Source of the DNA: Macrolepiota albuminosa
Taxonomy: Eukaryota > Basidiomycota > Agaricomycetes > Agaricales > Agaricaceae
Length of the DNA stretch: 64,000 bases
Assembly (NCBI GenBank): GCA_027475525.1
Contig: JAMWFC010000060.1
Coordinates: 1,302,001-1,366,000 of the forward strand
Reading direction: 5' to 3'
Shown: piece by piece, positions 1 to 11,174 of the stretch
Position numbering within the stretch: position 1 is the stretch's first letter
How the letters are laid out: each line of letters begins with the position of its first letter
The notes under the pieces: model-generated
The model's input: only the letters and a program-made list of their open reading frames with translations
What the model was told of the DNA's origin: nothing
Databases searched by the model: none
Translations under genes and position numbers: made by a program

Positions 1-942
1 AGGCTGCATGGGCTGCCTAGCACCATTGTGAGCGACCGTGACTCGAAGTTCACGTCTCAATGGTGGAGAGAACTCCACAAACTGCTAGGAGCGCGACTCC
101 TCATGTCGACGTCCTTCCATCCTCAAACGGATGGGCAGACAGAGCGGGCTAACCGCAGTATAGGTCAGATCCTGAGGGCAGTTGTTTGCCCTGACCAACG
201 GGACTGGGTGGACTGGTGTCCACTCACTGAGTTCGCGATTAACGCGAGTATCTCAGATACCACAGGGTATGTGCCCTTTGAACTCAATGGAGGGTACTTG
301 CCCTCCATGCTGCACGAAATTCGTGCTGATACAGTGGCTCACCACGGAGTTGTTGAGTTTGCCAGGAAGGCCCTGGAGAACATTGCAGCGGCACATGACA
401 CCATCATAGAGGCGCAAGTCTTCCAGGCGAAAAACACCAATCACCGTAGGCGAGCAGACCCGCAAATAGCAGTAGGAGCGTTGGTCTACCTATCAACACG
501 TAATCTGAAGCTCCCAAAGGGATGGGCGAGTAAACTCTGCCTGAAATGGGTAGGCCCATACCGTGTCCTAGATGCAGAGCCAAGTACCTCCAACTACGTG
601 CTGGAGCTGCCTCTGGCATTACAGGAACGATGCATCGTTCCTAAGTTTCATGTGTCGCTGTTGTGACCTTACAGCGCGTCTGACAATGCGCTGTTCCCTA
701 ACAGGGCAACCCCGGGCCCCTATGATTTTGGGGCTCGAGACGATGACAAATGGTTCGTCGAGTGCATAATTGGGCACCGGTGGACTGAGCGTAACATGCT
801 CGAGTTTGAAGTACGTTGGTCCCTGGGGGACACAACATGGGAGCCACACTCCCATTGCTCCAAGTTAGCGGCACTTGACCATTATTTGGAGTTGAAGGGC
901 GTTAAGTGCCCACATCAATTAAGTAAGCATGCCAGCGCTTAA
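1..942 (+). pseudogene. Ty3/Gypsy Pol C-terminus: integrase core plus chromodomain (element A1, 5' end outside window)
   Basis: The frame is open from base 1, so the gene begins upstream. The translation shows the end of an integrase catalytic core, with the second acidic residue in SDRDSKF (codons 11-17) and the catalytic Glu in HPQTDGQTERANR, then the C-terminal GPYRVL/KFHVSLL block typical of chromoviruses. A TGA at 664-666 stops the frame at the place where relatives have Arg in LLRPY (CGA to TGA). Behind it the same frame stays open to a TAA at 940-942 and encodes a chromodomain (WFVECIIGHRW, then LEFEVRWSLGDTTWEPHSHC). The integrase would insert the cDNA; the chromodomain is thought to guide it to modified chromatin. 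I infer a single nonsense mutation in an otherwise young, CpG-rich copy. The last 61 bases belong to a duplicated 77-mer. Confidence 0.9.
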
Positions 943-1035
943 TTTGATCAGCAGTGCCTTATTTGGAGTTGAAGGGCGTTAAGTGCCCACATCAATTAAG
1001 TAAGCATGCCAGCGCTTAATTTGATCAGCAGTGCC
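882..1035. repeat. 77-bp tandem duplication no. 1
   Basis: Bases 882-958 are repeated without change at 959-1035. The bases on either side do not match, so the duplicated unit is exactly 77 bp. It covers the end of the pol frame and the spacer to the next ORF. See the finding on 77-bp duplications; probably an assembly artefact. Confidence 0.95.
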
Positions 1036-1122
1036 GATCACGGCTTGGCTGAGTTGGTCAGCAGCTGTGGCTGAAACACATCTTAAAAGGTGAAATTTCT
1101 TTTTCGCCTTTTTCCCTCAACC

Positions 1123-1149
1123 ATGGACAACATGCCCATGGATCCGTCT

Positions 1150-1181
<32 letters not shown>

Positions 1182-4100
1182 CCTTGAGTTTGCGCCGTTG
1201 GTCTTACCATTGGCTGAAGGGGGGGGGGCAGATGGCTCCTCCGCTGACCCAAAATGCGCCCCAGTGGGGACAATCGCAACCAGCTGTGGGCTTCCCACAG
1301 CAGCAGCAACCACCAGTGGCGGGTTACCTGCTGCAGCAGCCGGTGATCAGTGGCTATCCGCCACTTCAACCCATGCAGGGCAACTTCATGCCCCAGAACG
1401 CACCTGTGGGCGGCTATCAGCCCCAACAACCAGTATCGGGCGCTTATGCGCCACATCACACTGAGGGCCAATCCCAACAACAGGCCTACGGGGGGCTAGT
1501 CAGCCCCCAAGCAGCGCCAGGATGGGGGCAGTTTGCCCCCGCTATGGCGAGAGGGGCTATGGGCGCACATCCTTTGCCCCAGTTTACCGCCCCGGCGCAC
1601 TACCCTGGGATGGGTGGTGTGCCCGTAATGATGCCGTACCCCCCAGCTTGGATGGGGGCTTGGGGCGCAATGCCCCAGTACAGTGACTCGCATGAGTCGC
1701 AAGCCAAGGGAGGCCGGTCGATTTCCCTGTCGACCACAGCACCAATTGACAATCTAGAGGGACGCAAAGCATCCCTCGTGCAGGCCACCGCAGCCAGTGA
1801 GAGTACAGAAACTCTCAATACAGAACGGAGCATCAGTTCATCGGCTGATGCGCCGACGGAGAGCTTGGCCAAGCTCTCCTTGCTACAGCGGCTGGAAATG
1901 CTGCACCAATCCAAGCCCAGCTCAAAGGAAAAGCACGGGCTGTCGAGCCCACTCACAACCAGGACTTAGTCCTGGCTACCCTTCTCCAACGTCTGGGAGA
2001 TAACGGGTACAATGTACCCGCAGAGTCATCATTCCTCCGTGATGCGGAGGCAGTCGTCCTCATCTGCCGGATGATGGACGACATGGATCATATGCGCGCT
2101 CAGCGCAAAACAGATCTCCTTGCCCTATCGGCCGCTCGTAAGCCGCAGACTATACCCCCGAGTCGGGACACTGACTCCAGCAAAAGGGCACGTTGGCAAG
2201 GAGTGGAGGACGCGCCCTCCTTCTTGATTAAGTCGAGCGTTGCTGCCCCCGGCTGGGAGGCCGGCCTAGGACGGGATATCCTTCCCTATGAAGATGTCCC
2301 TGCTCCTGCCGCCCCCCAGCTTATCCAGTGCCTCGCCAGCAGCGTGTCTGAGGTCGCATCGTCATGACCAGTATTCGTGGTGTCCACCACGTACTCTGGG
2401 GAGCAGAGTTCTAGGGGCGTGAGCACACGCCCCACCGAGGCCAAGGCCTCACAACCCTGAAAGGATCGTCAGGGTAAGCAACCGGAAGGGCATGCATACG
2501 TCAACGTGCACTTCCCCAAGGATGCCCCGAAAGGGGCCCCAGGGGCTAACATCCCCTTTTTACCCGCTATACTGGTAGAGGGCCCACCAGCCTGACTCCC
2601 GCGGTGTGTGTGGGCTATAGACCCACGGTCTGAGAAGTTGGAGCCAGAGAGGCTGCCCTCCCCACCCTCCAATGACGATTGGTACGAGGAGCCTGAAGAG
2701 GCTCGTATGGAATCCCTTGTGCCGCACAAGACGGTGGCACAACATATGGCACGCGAATGGCGCAACAGCAATCAATGGGCCAAGATGGAACGTCGGGCAC
2801 AGGATAGCGCCAAGCGAGGAGTTAGCTCCCCAATTCTATTGGTCGCTAGTGACCAATACCATCTTCATCAGGCAAGAAGCCCGCGCAGCCAGGTCCTTCG
2901 AGGACGATAAAAAGGGCAATGCCGTGGCGATGCCCCACAACAGTAAGGTGTACCAAGTGGCACCTCGTGGGTTTCCCCGCAGTCCTCAAGAAGTCTGCCG
3001 ACTTCACGCACTGGTTAACAACCAGTTTACACCGATTTGTCAGCATCAGTTGGGCTACCTCTTGCTCAACGAATTCAAGCAGGTGGCGCTCAACTGCCAC
3101 CCTACTGCCTGAGACAGAGCTATGTCTCATTTACTCGATGAGGTCGAGTATAGGACCATCGCGGTACCCTTTGCGAGTCCAGAGGAGCGGGAGAACGTCC
3201 CACGAATGATTGTGCCATCATGGCTCTATCACCGCAAAGAGGGAGGGAAAATTGCCTTCATCGGCCTTACCCCTCCTGATCCAAAGCAACCATTTGCTTT
3301 GGACTACCTGGGCTCATACGCCCTTCTCTATGGACGTCCTGGGACGTCCAACGTATGGACCAGTCTGGCCATGGACTGTGCCATGCGCATTCATTGGCGC
3401 AGCCTCTTTGGGTTTCCGCTTGTACGTGCCCTCAGCGCCAGCCACGCCTCCAAGGCCACGGTACACAAGTACCTGGCCTATGTATTTGCCCGGCCAGGCC
3501 TCTACAAAGAGGCCATGGCTGAGTACGAGGCGGCCATGGGGCAAGTCTTTGTGCCCCTCCATGCCGACGACCCTAACTTCGAGGCTCAGGCTGTGGACAT
3601 CCCGGAAGCGTCAGCTTCCGTGTTCACCACTTCGGACGCGTTACACGTCCTTCTTCATAATCAAATTCCGGTCAGCTGGGCTGACCACGCGTACACTTAT
3701 GGGGTCACCTACTTGGCCCATCTATTCTTCAGTGACAGCCGGCTCTACAACGAGGTGGCTGCTATCAACGACGAGAGGCTACAATGCCTCGACCACTACG
3801 GTACACCCCAGTCCATCCCTCAGTGGAATGGGTGGCGTGAGGCCACCATTGGCGATTGCCAATGCCTGAAGCTCCAGCAGCAGGACAGTCGTCGTGCATA
3901 CAACGACGCGCTTGCCAAGGGGATGTACCTCTTCATCGGGCAAGACATTCATGCCTGTGAAATCTGGACGCGCCAGTACCCGTCCGACACCAGGGATCTG
4001 CCCAATCCCCAACCACCTGTCCCGGGGTCAACCATTGACCCCAATCTCACACTGTCCCCCCTCCAGGACTATGACAATTCCCTGCCAGTAGCAGGGCCTT

Positions 4101-4231
4101 CAGGCACTTCTTATGTGCCTGCACCCAAGGATGAACTCCTCGACTACGACATGGACGACGCGACTGCTGATCCATTCCAGGAGCCTGGGGACTCTCACAT
4201 TGCCCCCGTCCCAGACTTACCGACGGCATGA
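1123..4231 (+). pseudogene. Sense-strand extra ORF (aORF-A) of the chromodomain retrotransposon, copy 1; function unknown
   Basis: A long coding region between the pol stop and the polypurine tract/LTR. It starts MDNMPMDPSE, has a run of nine Gln (CAG/CAA), then a Pro/Gln/Gly-rich low-complexity half (about residues 40-200), an acidic middle and a conserved globular C-terminal half. That half includes RIHWRSLFGFPL, HVLLHNQIP, ADHAYTYGVTYL and QWNGWR, blocks also present in the second copy at 4697-7567. The frame is broken by an extra G in the G10 run at 1219-1228, by shifts near 1.91 and 2.84 kb, and by four stops, all TGA (2365, 2458, 2593, 3110), consistent with CGA to TGA. The last uninterrupted frame is 3122-4231. 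I see no signal peptide, membrane segment or known enzyme motif. It resembles hypothetical proteins met in mushroom genomes, but I cannot give a function. Position and orientation argue that it belongs to the retroelement rather than to the host. Confidence 0.75.
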
Positions 4232-4239
4232 CCGTCGTA

Positions 4240-4276
4240 TTATCTCAAGACCGTAGCTCGGTCTGATTGGGGGGTG
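4240..4276 (+). promoter_or_regulatory. Stem-loop and polypurine tract before LTR A1
   Basis: A short inverted repeat (agaccg/cggtct) is followed by TTGGGGGGTG and then the LTR start TGTAGCG. The same order (agaccgagtatttggtct, then TTGGGGGGTA, then TGTAATGG) stands before the second LTR at 7921. A purine-rich run ending at the LTR is what primes plus-strand DNA synthesis in LTR retrotransposons. The role is inferred from position and from its conservation in both copies. Confidence 0.6.
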
Positions 4277-4587
4277 TGTAGCGTAGTCCGCTATGTGGCA
4301 TTGGCCACATAGCTTTACTTACTGTATAGTAGTAAATATTATATTATATTTATTATAATATAATATTATTTACATTAGTATATAATTAGTTTACCCTGCT
4401 GCTTACAAAGCAGCTTATTTTTGTGTTTATTATAATATAATATTATTTACATTAGTATATAATTAGTTTACCCTGCTGCTTACAAAGCAGCTTATTTTTG
4501 TGTTGATACTACATAGTCAATAGACCGGACTGGTCTGATTCTGTGCAGTGTGAACCTAAGCTCTCACAATCTCTGTAACTTCGTTAC
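4277..4587 (+). mobile_element. 3' LTR of element A1
   Basis: Begins TGTAGCG after the polypurine tract and ends GTTACA; the second LTR at 7921-8094 starts TGTAATGG and also ends GGTTACA. The A/T-rich middle (about 4325-4400) contains the 77-bp duplication 4349-4502, so the true LTR is probably about 234 bp. No matching 5' LTR lies in the window. The start rests on comparison of the two copies; the end is less sure. Confidence 0.6.
4349..4502. repeat. 77-bp tandem duplication no. 2
   Basis: 4349-4425 is repeated exactly at 4426-4502 inside the LTR. Period exactly 77. Confidence 0.95.
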
Positions 4588-4696
4588 AGACCAGGTGGCA
4601 TGTATGTGTGGTTGTTTACACCACTGGCGGAGTTGGGAGATTGTTTTTTTTCTCTTTCCTCAGTCCCAATACACATAGCTGACATGTTGCTTTGAA

Positions 4697-7567
4697 ATGG
4701 CCTATTGGGGGCCGCAAAAGAATGATCAGAGCCTGCAAGGCTCTAGTGGAGGGGAGAGACCCCCAAATATACCTATTAGTCAGTACCAGAGGCAGCCGCC
4801 ATATCTGGTGGTGAGCCAATATCAGTCAGCAGGCGTGGCCTACCCAGGCCGCGAGGAGCCGCTGCCATATCAAATCCCTTACCATTCGCAGGAAATGGAC
4901 GTTGACAACAAAGGGCGCTATGAGTGCCCGGAGGACAGCATGCGCCACAAGCGCTACTACTAGGAACCATCGTCATGCTTGGGTGCGTCGAGACCGACAT
5001 ATGCAGGTGCAGTAATGGGGCCGCCATCAGTACCATGGGCACATCGGCCCATGGCTGAATTGTATGTTGAACCTGCACCACAAGCGCAGGTGTTGTCGGT
5101 GCCAGACACACTCCTGAGTAGGCTGGAAGCAGTGGGACAGCCAGTTCCTGCAACTGTGTCCTTCCTACAGGACAGTCTGGCCGTAATGGTGATGGAGGGC
5201 TTGCTCAATCAGATCAAGCTGATGAAGAGGCAGCACATAGCAGTGCTAGAGCAGATTGACCGCACATCTAAGCGCAAAGTGTCTTATTTTGAGGAACCGG
5301 CCGCTGAGGTCAAGAGGGCCAAGTATCAGCCCACTCGAGCGGTCAAACTTCCACAGGCCAGGATGCCACTGGCTGCACAATCTGCGTGCCCTGAGCTGCC
5401 TGTTCAGCCCGTTGCATTGTCATCGCAGTTGCCTGCTCCAGCCCGTCAGGCCCCCCCAGAGTCACTGACCGCAGTCAGTGAGCCCTTGGCAGGGCTGTCT
5501 CTGGGTCAGTGGAAAACCACATCATCTTGGGCTCCACCTATGGGGCCCAAACCCATCGCTGTGGCACCAAGAGCACCCGTTACCGTCGTCCCTCATGCTG
5601 AGCCTAGAGGGAGAACTCTGGGATGAAATGCGCCTGCCCCTCCAGTGGCTCAGCCACAACTAGAATCATCCACTCTGACCAAGTCAGGGCCATCTCGTCA
5701 GCATCGCAACTGCAAGCCACCTCTCGATGCCTCCAAATTGGAGGTTATAGTCTGTCCTGCTGGCATTCCCACACAAGCGGGAGAAGTCCAGATGCTATTC
5801 ATGTTGCCGGTGTTTGTACCGGCCCTGCCAGGACACTACTCCATGGTCATATTGACCCCAGACCCCCGCACGCTGGAGCTGGAGCAATATGATGGTCTGG
5901 TGGTGACCTCAAGAGAGAAACCCATGCCTGGAAAAGGCAAAGCACCAGTACCATCCTTGTCCGACGAGAGCAACTATGGAGAGTCAAGCTCGGAGCAGGA
6001 GGAGGACAGGGAGGAGGGGGAATCAGCTGTGGACCGATTCCAATGAGTATCACGCAATAAGCGCATTGCAAAGAAGAAGGTGACTCGCGTCAAGGAACTA
6101 TAGGCCCAGAAATATAGAGCCAAGGATGAGTTCTCAGGGAGGATCCCTGATGGCTTGGGGGTGAAGGTGTGGGGGCCACTCAATATTGAGCAAATGAATT
6201 TGTCCTTTAGAGGAGCACTCAGCCATTGCACCTATTATTCGTATGCCACAAATATGGTGCTGATGGGGGCTGACACCAATAGAGCGGCGTCATATGAGTA
6301 TTCCTCTGGCCATCATGCCCACATCCTGGGTACGATTGTGTACAAGCACACCCTGCATGGTCTTCCCCACACTCCGCTAGAGCTGGACCAGCTCTATAAA
6401 TATTACATGAATGTTCACATTCCGCATTGCAACAGAATTGTCGCGTACATGTTGATCACAGAGCTTCAGATGTTCGCACAGCAAACAGTTGAGGCTCTGC
6501 ATGACCGAACCATGCAGCTCCTGATAAAGGAGCCTCAGTACCAGGACCTCGTCAACCCAATGCAGGGCCCTGATGACTTCGCTCTTGTCGAGCGACGACA
6601 CATCCCAGGGTGCTTTTTGCGCACGAAAGACAATGGTTCCACGGTGTTGCATGTAATGTGTGCTCAAGATTCAGCCACACCATTCGACCTAGACCAGCTG
6701 GTGCAGTACACGCTGGTCTTTGGTTGACCCAGGCTGGAGAATACATATCAAGGCATCGTGGTAGATCATGCCTACCGCATGCACTGGCAGACCCTCTTCA
6801 GGTTTGCCTTATGCCGAGCTCTATGCACTAACAGTGCAGCCAAGCCCATGATCGTGCAGCGCATGACCCTTGTCATGGCCTGGCCAGGGCTGTATCAAGA
6901 GGCGATTGCCTTGTATGACACCATGTTTCCCAAGCAGCCATTTGAGCCCCAGCGTGGGCCACAGCTCGAAATTCACCAAGTTCACATGCCCAACGACCAA
7001 GCACGGAACTTCTCCGATGATGATGCATTATGCATCCTTCTACACAACTGGATTCCACTGGAATGGGTGGACCACGTCTATATGTATGGCGTAGTCTTCC
7101 TGGAACAGCAGTTCCATTCTCCCATGATGTCCATGGACATCTTCAAACAGGTCGATGATGAGCGCATGGAGTGCCTTGCCAAGTATGGCACCCTGCCGCA
7201 ATCCCGCAATGGGATGGATGGCAGGAGATGACCGAAGATGATCACTATTGTCTAATGTTCAAGCACCACGAGGAGAGCAATCTCCCAGAAAACCCTAAGG
7301 CCAATGGCCTCTATTATCTGATTGGCATGAACCCAAATCGGGTCAATCTCCTAAAATGCATGGCAGTGCATGGTATGCATTGCTTCGGCGATTAATGTCG
7401 CACTAACAGAGTCTATGGTGGTAGACACGCCTGCAGTTGAGGGGCCTATAACCCCACCGAGGACAGAATTGGCACCTCCCCCTCCCACGATTAATGTTGC
7501 ACTGGAGGAGAAGTCAATGGTTACTGAGACAGGCACGGTTGTGGGAGCATTGACATCCAGGTCCTAG
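4697..7567 (+). pseudogene. Sense-strand extra ORF (aORF-A), copy 2
   Basis: Homologous to the 1123-4231 ORF over its whole length, but diverged in the N-terminal half (MAYWGPQKND..., Pro/Gln/Tyr-rich). One reading frame runs from 4697 to about 7190 and is broken only by five stops: TAG 4961, TGA 5624, TGA 6044, TAG 6101, TGA 6725. All are one C-to-T change from CAG or CGA. A frameshift near 7195 moves the C-terminal blocks (IPQWDGWQEM, GLYYLIGMN) to another frame until 7395, and a proline-rich tail may return to the first frame up to 7567. Shared blocks with copy 1 include MHWQTLFRFAL, CILLHNWIP, WVDHVYMYGVVFL. There is no pol upstream, only LTR A1, so element A1 seems to have inserted into the 5' part of this older element. 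Function unknown. Confidence 0.7.
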
Positions 7568-7920
7568 ACCCATGTTTATTTTTGTTGTTATATAGGTAAC
7601 TCTGAGTACTTCACTCAAAACCTCTCAGCTGATACGCACTCCAGAGTAGCATGTAGATACAGCAGACCCAGAGGAGGGGTCATCCTATTTTTGTTCTTTT
7701 TTTTAATTAATTATATCTTGCCTTCGATAACGTTCCATGCGCAACCGTCTGATAAGAGACTACTGCTATTGTGTCTAGATGACACACCTACTGCATGAAT
7801 AATGCTAACGTTTGGCAGCAACGTGATATGTGTGTTACTCTGTTACTTGCACTATCGTGCATCTTTCAGTTCACTACACCTCCCTTCCTAAGACCGAGTA
7901 TTTGGTCTCATTGGGGGGTA
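7568..7920. other. 3' untranslated part of element A2, no gene
   Basis: A/T-rich sequence without an open frame, ending in a short inverted repeat and the polypurine run TTGGGGGGTA at about 7910-7920. This is the same layout as before LTR A1. Confidence 0.5.
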
Positions 7921-8094
7921 TGTAATGGACTCATACTTGTTACCAGCGTCAACGATGCTATAATTATTCAGTAGAGTATTACATAAGCTCAACATCTTAT
8001 ATCCACTCTAGTTCTAGTCAAATCCAATACTGCGGTCTGATTTAGCACTGTGTGGGGCACACAAGATAGTTCTAGCTCATAACCTCAGGTTACA
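7921..8094 (+). mobile_element. 3' LTR of element A2 (short)
   Basis: Starts TGTAATGG directly behind the polypurine run and ends GGTTACA; the terminal TGTAA/TTACA are inverted repeats. Middle part is diverged from LTR A1 and shorter, and lacks the A/T-rich block. Directly followed by a fragment of LTR C. Confidence 0.55.
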
Positions 8095-8103
8095 CTGGTA
8101 GTA

Positions 8104-8435
8104 CCAAAACAGGCATTCCAAAAGGAAAATTGAATATCAAATATGTTATTGAGGCTGGGGAAGTTACAACAAAGAGTCATGTGTAGTCTGTGCACCAGGA
8201 AAACATTATAAATAACACAAGTTTAGTAAAGAATAGACAGGCAATTGATAAACAAAGGCTTGATGATTCTCAGGAAGTGAATTGCTTAGGCCAGAATTTA
8301 TTGAGAATCCTCTGCTTTCTGGAATATTATTGAAAGCATTCAACATAGTAATGACATCAAGTTCATCATCAAAGAAATTGGAAGTTACATTCTACACCAA
8401 CAAGCTCCAGAACTATCAAGTACTATAACATGTGG
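8104..8435 (-). mobile_element. Fragment of LTR C, reverse
   Basis: The reverse complement matches parts of the two complete LTR C copies at 16,475-17,417 and 63,098-63,930. Shared blocks include the CCTAAG...TTCAC(T)TCC(T/C)TG segment, a short A/T-rich TATTTATA block and the TTTGTTGT run. It ends at the LTR start next to aORF-B sequence. Truncated and diverged. Confidence 0.55.
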
Positions 8436-9950
8436 ACTCCTCATTGTGATCATTTCTATATCATAATAGACCCTCCTGCCTTCCTAGACAATGCTATATT
8501 ATTTTTTCACTACTACCCTGCAGAAGGGGTCCCTGCACTTGCTGTAGAGATCTTCAAGCTAAGCCGCTGATGTCATCTGTTATATGCTGCCTGTGAAATT
8601 TGGGGAGATTTGTGCCTCCTGGAGTGGTTGGATCATGAACTGTTGATGATGCCATCTGTGGTTGGGTGTGCTGTTTTCTATGTCTCAAGACGTTGCCTTC
8701 AGAACTTTGGTGTAAGGGTGCAAGAGTCAGAGCAGGGGTCCCAGTGTGCTCAAGTAAAATAGCTAAATCAATATGCTAGAGTCTAGTGCTTCTGATGCTA
8801 CCTAGCAAAGTAGTGAGCAATGAGGTGAACACTGGTTGCAAAACAAAAGAAAAAAATTGTAATGCAATGTGCCTGTAGTGGCATTGTAGATGTTGCTAAC
8901 ACTAAGACAAATTTAGCATCAAATCCAAATGATGGCTTGAGCTAGAGAAGGCTAAGGCTGAGTAGCACTTGGAAATGAGAGATCTGAATGTGCTCTGTTC
9001 TTTCCTTGCTATTTACAAAGTTCATAGCTAACTTTTATACTATACCCTACTATGATTCCAGAAAAAGTTCATGTGGAGTGCTAGAATTTAGTGCCTTGTC
9101 TTCTGATAGTGGCTAACAGCAACCTGGCAATGGCAACTGCCAGCACAGATGACTGCCAGCATATGGATAACAGCAACCAACAGTGTAACAGCCCATTGGC
9201 CATGGCTACTGCAAAATAATAGTAAAAATAAAAGTGTCTGCTCACTTTCTGAGTATAATTCCAATTGGCCAGGATGGCCTGGGCTATAGGTGGACAAACC
9301 TAGACAGACACTGTAAGTCAATGGCGCTAATGCCAGCACTACTTATTTCCTGGACTTTCTATAAGTCTGAGTGTCAAGCTTTTATACTTTCTGATGACAT
9401 TGTCCCAGCAAGTGTCAGCACCTAATGATATTCCTTTTTGGGTGCTTAATCAGGTGTAGGTTGAAATTTACCTCCTGTAGCTGTGCCAATAGTGTCTCCT
9501 TGTAGTGCCTAGATTTCTAGGTGGTTGTGTGGGTATTGTCTGGTAGAGTATATGTGGTGGTCTGAGCAGAAGTCTATTACTGTCCTGGAGCCAGGCCTAT
9601 CATATTAGTTCTATTCCTGGATTTTTCTTCCCATCTCTTAGCTACTCTTTTTAGGGAATCAAGTCCACAAATTTGGTGGAGCATCTCCAAAAACTTCTTG
9701 ATGAAAGCTACTACCTTGTCTGTTTTCTCCTTATCTTCCATCTTGCTCCTACTAACCATAGCCTCCTTAGTCGCCTCAGAAGTATAATGGCACCCATCTT
9801 TTTGGAGGCCCTACTGACTGACTGTTTGACTATTTTTCTCATTATCCTGTTCTTGAGATGCTGGCTCCTTTCCTGTGTGTCTTTTTCTATGTTGTTTAGG
9901 TGAGGCAACTCCATCATCTTCAAAATGCCATTAACTTGACAGTTCTCAGT
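8436..9950 (+). pseudogene. Fragment of the antisense extra ORF of family B (aORF-B), interrupted by LTR B
   Basis: Translation of 8436-8640 gives MWTPHCDH and later AACEIWGDLCLLEWLDH. These match VWSPHCDH / VACEIWNDNLPL on the minus strand near 28.3 kb and IWTPHCD / ACEIWEDLCPLEWLD near 15.2 kb. The similarity resumes at 9584 (LEPGLS, then MAPIFLEALL-like residues up to about 9900). The 8641-9583 stretch between them is absent from the 15-kb copy, so it is a later insertion. Frames are broken; this is a relic, and its protein function is unknown. Confidence 0.55.
8641..9583 (-). mobile_element. LTR B plus adjoining gag remnant, inserted in aORF-B
   Basis: Reverse-oriented LTR of family B: TGTTGATGATGCC at 8641 is the reverse of the LTR end seen at 11,096. 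A TATA-like TTTTATACTATA stands near 9034 and the LTR start lies near 9430. Then comes about 150 bp of the same gag-derived sequence that abuts LTR B at 31.0 kb and 37.25 kb. The uninterrupted host sequence at about 15.13 kb (reverse) defines the insert. I could not see a clear target duplication. Confidence 0.55.
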
Positions 9951-10369
9951 TGTTCATAGTATTTTTCATAATTGTATTAATATTTCTGCAATATACTGTT
10001 ATTGCTGCTCCTGCGTGAATTGTTAGCACATGCTTCAATTCTCTAGACCTTGCAACCCTGCATGGACTCTATTCAGATATATAGGCTTTGTTGCTAGTGC
10101 ATAGTATCACCAACTAGTGAGTATTATGAATGCTGATGGGCTTCTACTTGGATTGAATGCATCAAGAGATATTACAGAGCTACAAAGAAGCTAAGCTACT
10201 AGGCTCTGACTGGTCTATAGCAATAAGATAGGCATTCAACCACTCCACAGGCCCTACTAGATAACACACACACAACCTCCAGATATCTAAATGCTACAAA
10301 GAGACAATATGAGTGCAACTATAAGAGGTAAACCTCAACCTACACCTGACTAAGCACCCCAACAGGGAT
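9951..10369 (+). repeat. Inverted-repeat arm shared with 14,360-14,770
   Basis: This stretch is, reverse-complemented and diverged, the sequence at 14,360-14,770. Together with 9584-9950 versus 14,770-15,135 it makes a large inverted repeat of about 750 bp flanking the gag block. Part of it reads as a gag tail (QEILQSYKEAKLL) next to the LTR. No intact gene. Confidence 0.5.
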
Positions 10370-11096
10370 ATCATTAGACACTGACACCTGCTGGGACAAC
10401 ACCATCAGAAAGTGTAAAAGCTTGACATCTGGACTTATGGGAAATTGAGGAAATAAGTAGCACTGGCATTAGCACCATTGACTTACAGCATCTGTCTAGG
10501 TTTTTCTGACTATAGTTCAGGCTGTTCTGGACAATCAGCATTGCACTCAAAAAGGGAGTGGACACTTTAATTTTTACTATTATCTTGCAGTAGCCATGGC
10601 CAATAAGCTGTTACCATCAACAGGTCACCATTAGCTATAATCAGGGGATGAGGTGCTAAATTCTAGCACTCCACATGGACTTTTTCTTGAGTTACAATAG
10701 CATACAGTATAAAAGCTAGCTACAAACTTTTTGTAAATAGACAAGAAAGAAAAGAATCAGATTTTTCATTCTCAAGTGCTACTCAGCATTAGCCTTCTCT
10801 AGCTCAAGCTATCATTCAAACTTGATGCTAGATTCATTTTGGCATTAGTGTCATTTATGGTGCCACTATGGGCACATTGTATTACAATATTTTCTTTGCT
10901 TTATGCCAGTGTTAGCTTCATTGCTCGCTACCTTGCCAGGTAGCGTCTAAAGCACTAAACTCTAGCACATTGATCTAGCTATTTTACTCAAGCACACTGG
11001 AAACCCTGCCTCAACTCTCATACCTTTATGCCAAGTGCTAGAAACAACATCTTGAAACACAGAAAACAGCACACCCAACCACAGTTGGCATCATCA
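10370..11096 (+). mobile_element. 5' LTR of element B1
   Basis: Follows the junction GGTGCTGACACC/CTGACACCTGCTGGG, shared with copies at 9.4, 31.0 and 37.2 kb. Contains a TATA-like AGTATAAAAGC near 10,707 and ends in CATCATCA at 11,096. The next bases, TTTTGGAGCCCATC, sit where a tRNA primer-binding site is expected. The gag frame begins 80 bp further on. The left border is approximate. Confidence 0.6.
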
Positions 11097-11174
11097 TTTT
11101 GGAGCCCATCACAAGGGTTAGTATTAGAAAGCAGAATTTTGCTGAAAACTTGAGCCAAGCAACAGTGCTGCCTC

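Noticed and set aside
664..3112. UGA recoding as an amino acid
   Set aside because: All stops are TGA, which is striking, but the same ORF also has frameshifts, and copy 2 has TAG as well. C-to-T decay explains more.
1123..4231. Envelope-like gene (third ORF of an errantivirus type)
   Set aside because: No signal peptide, transmembrane segment or cysteine pattern; the protein is Pro/Gln-rich and looks intracellular.
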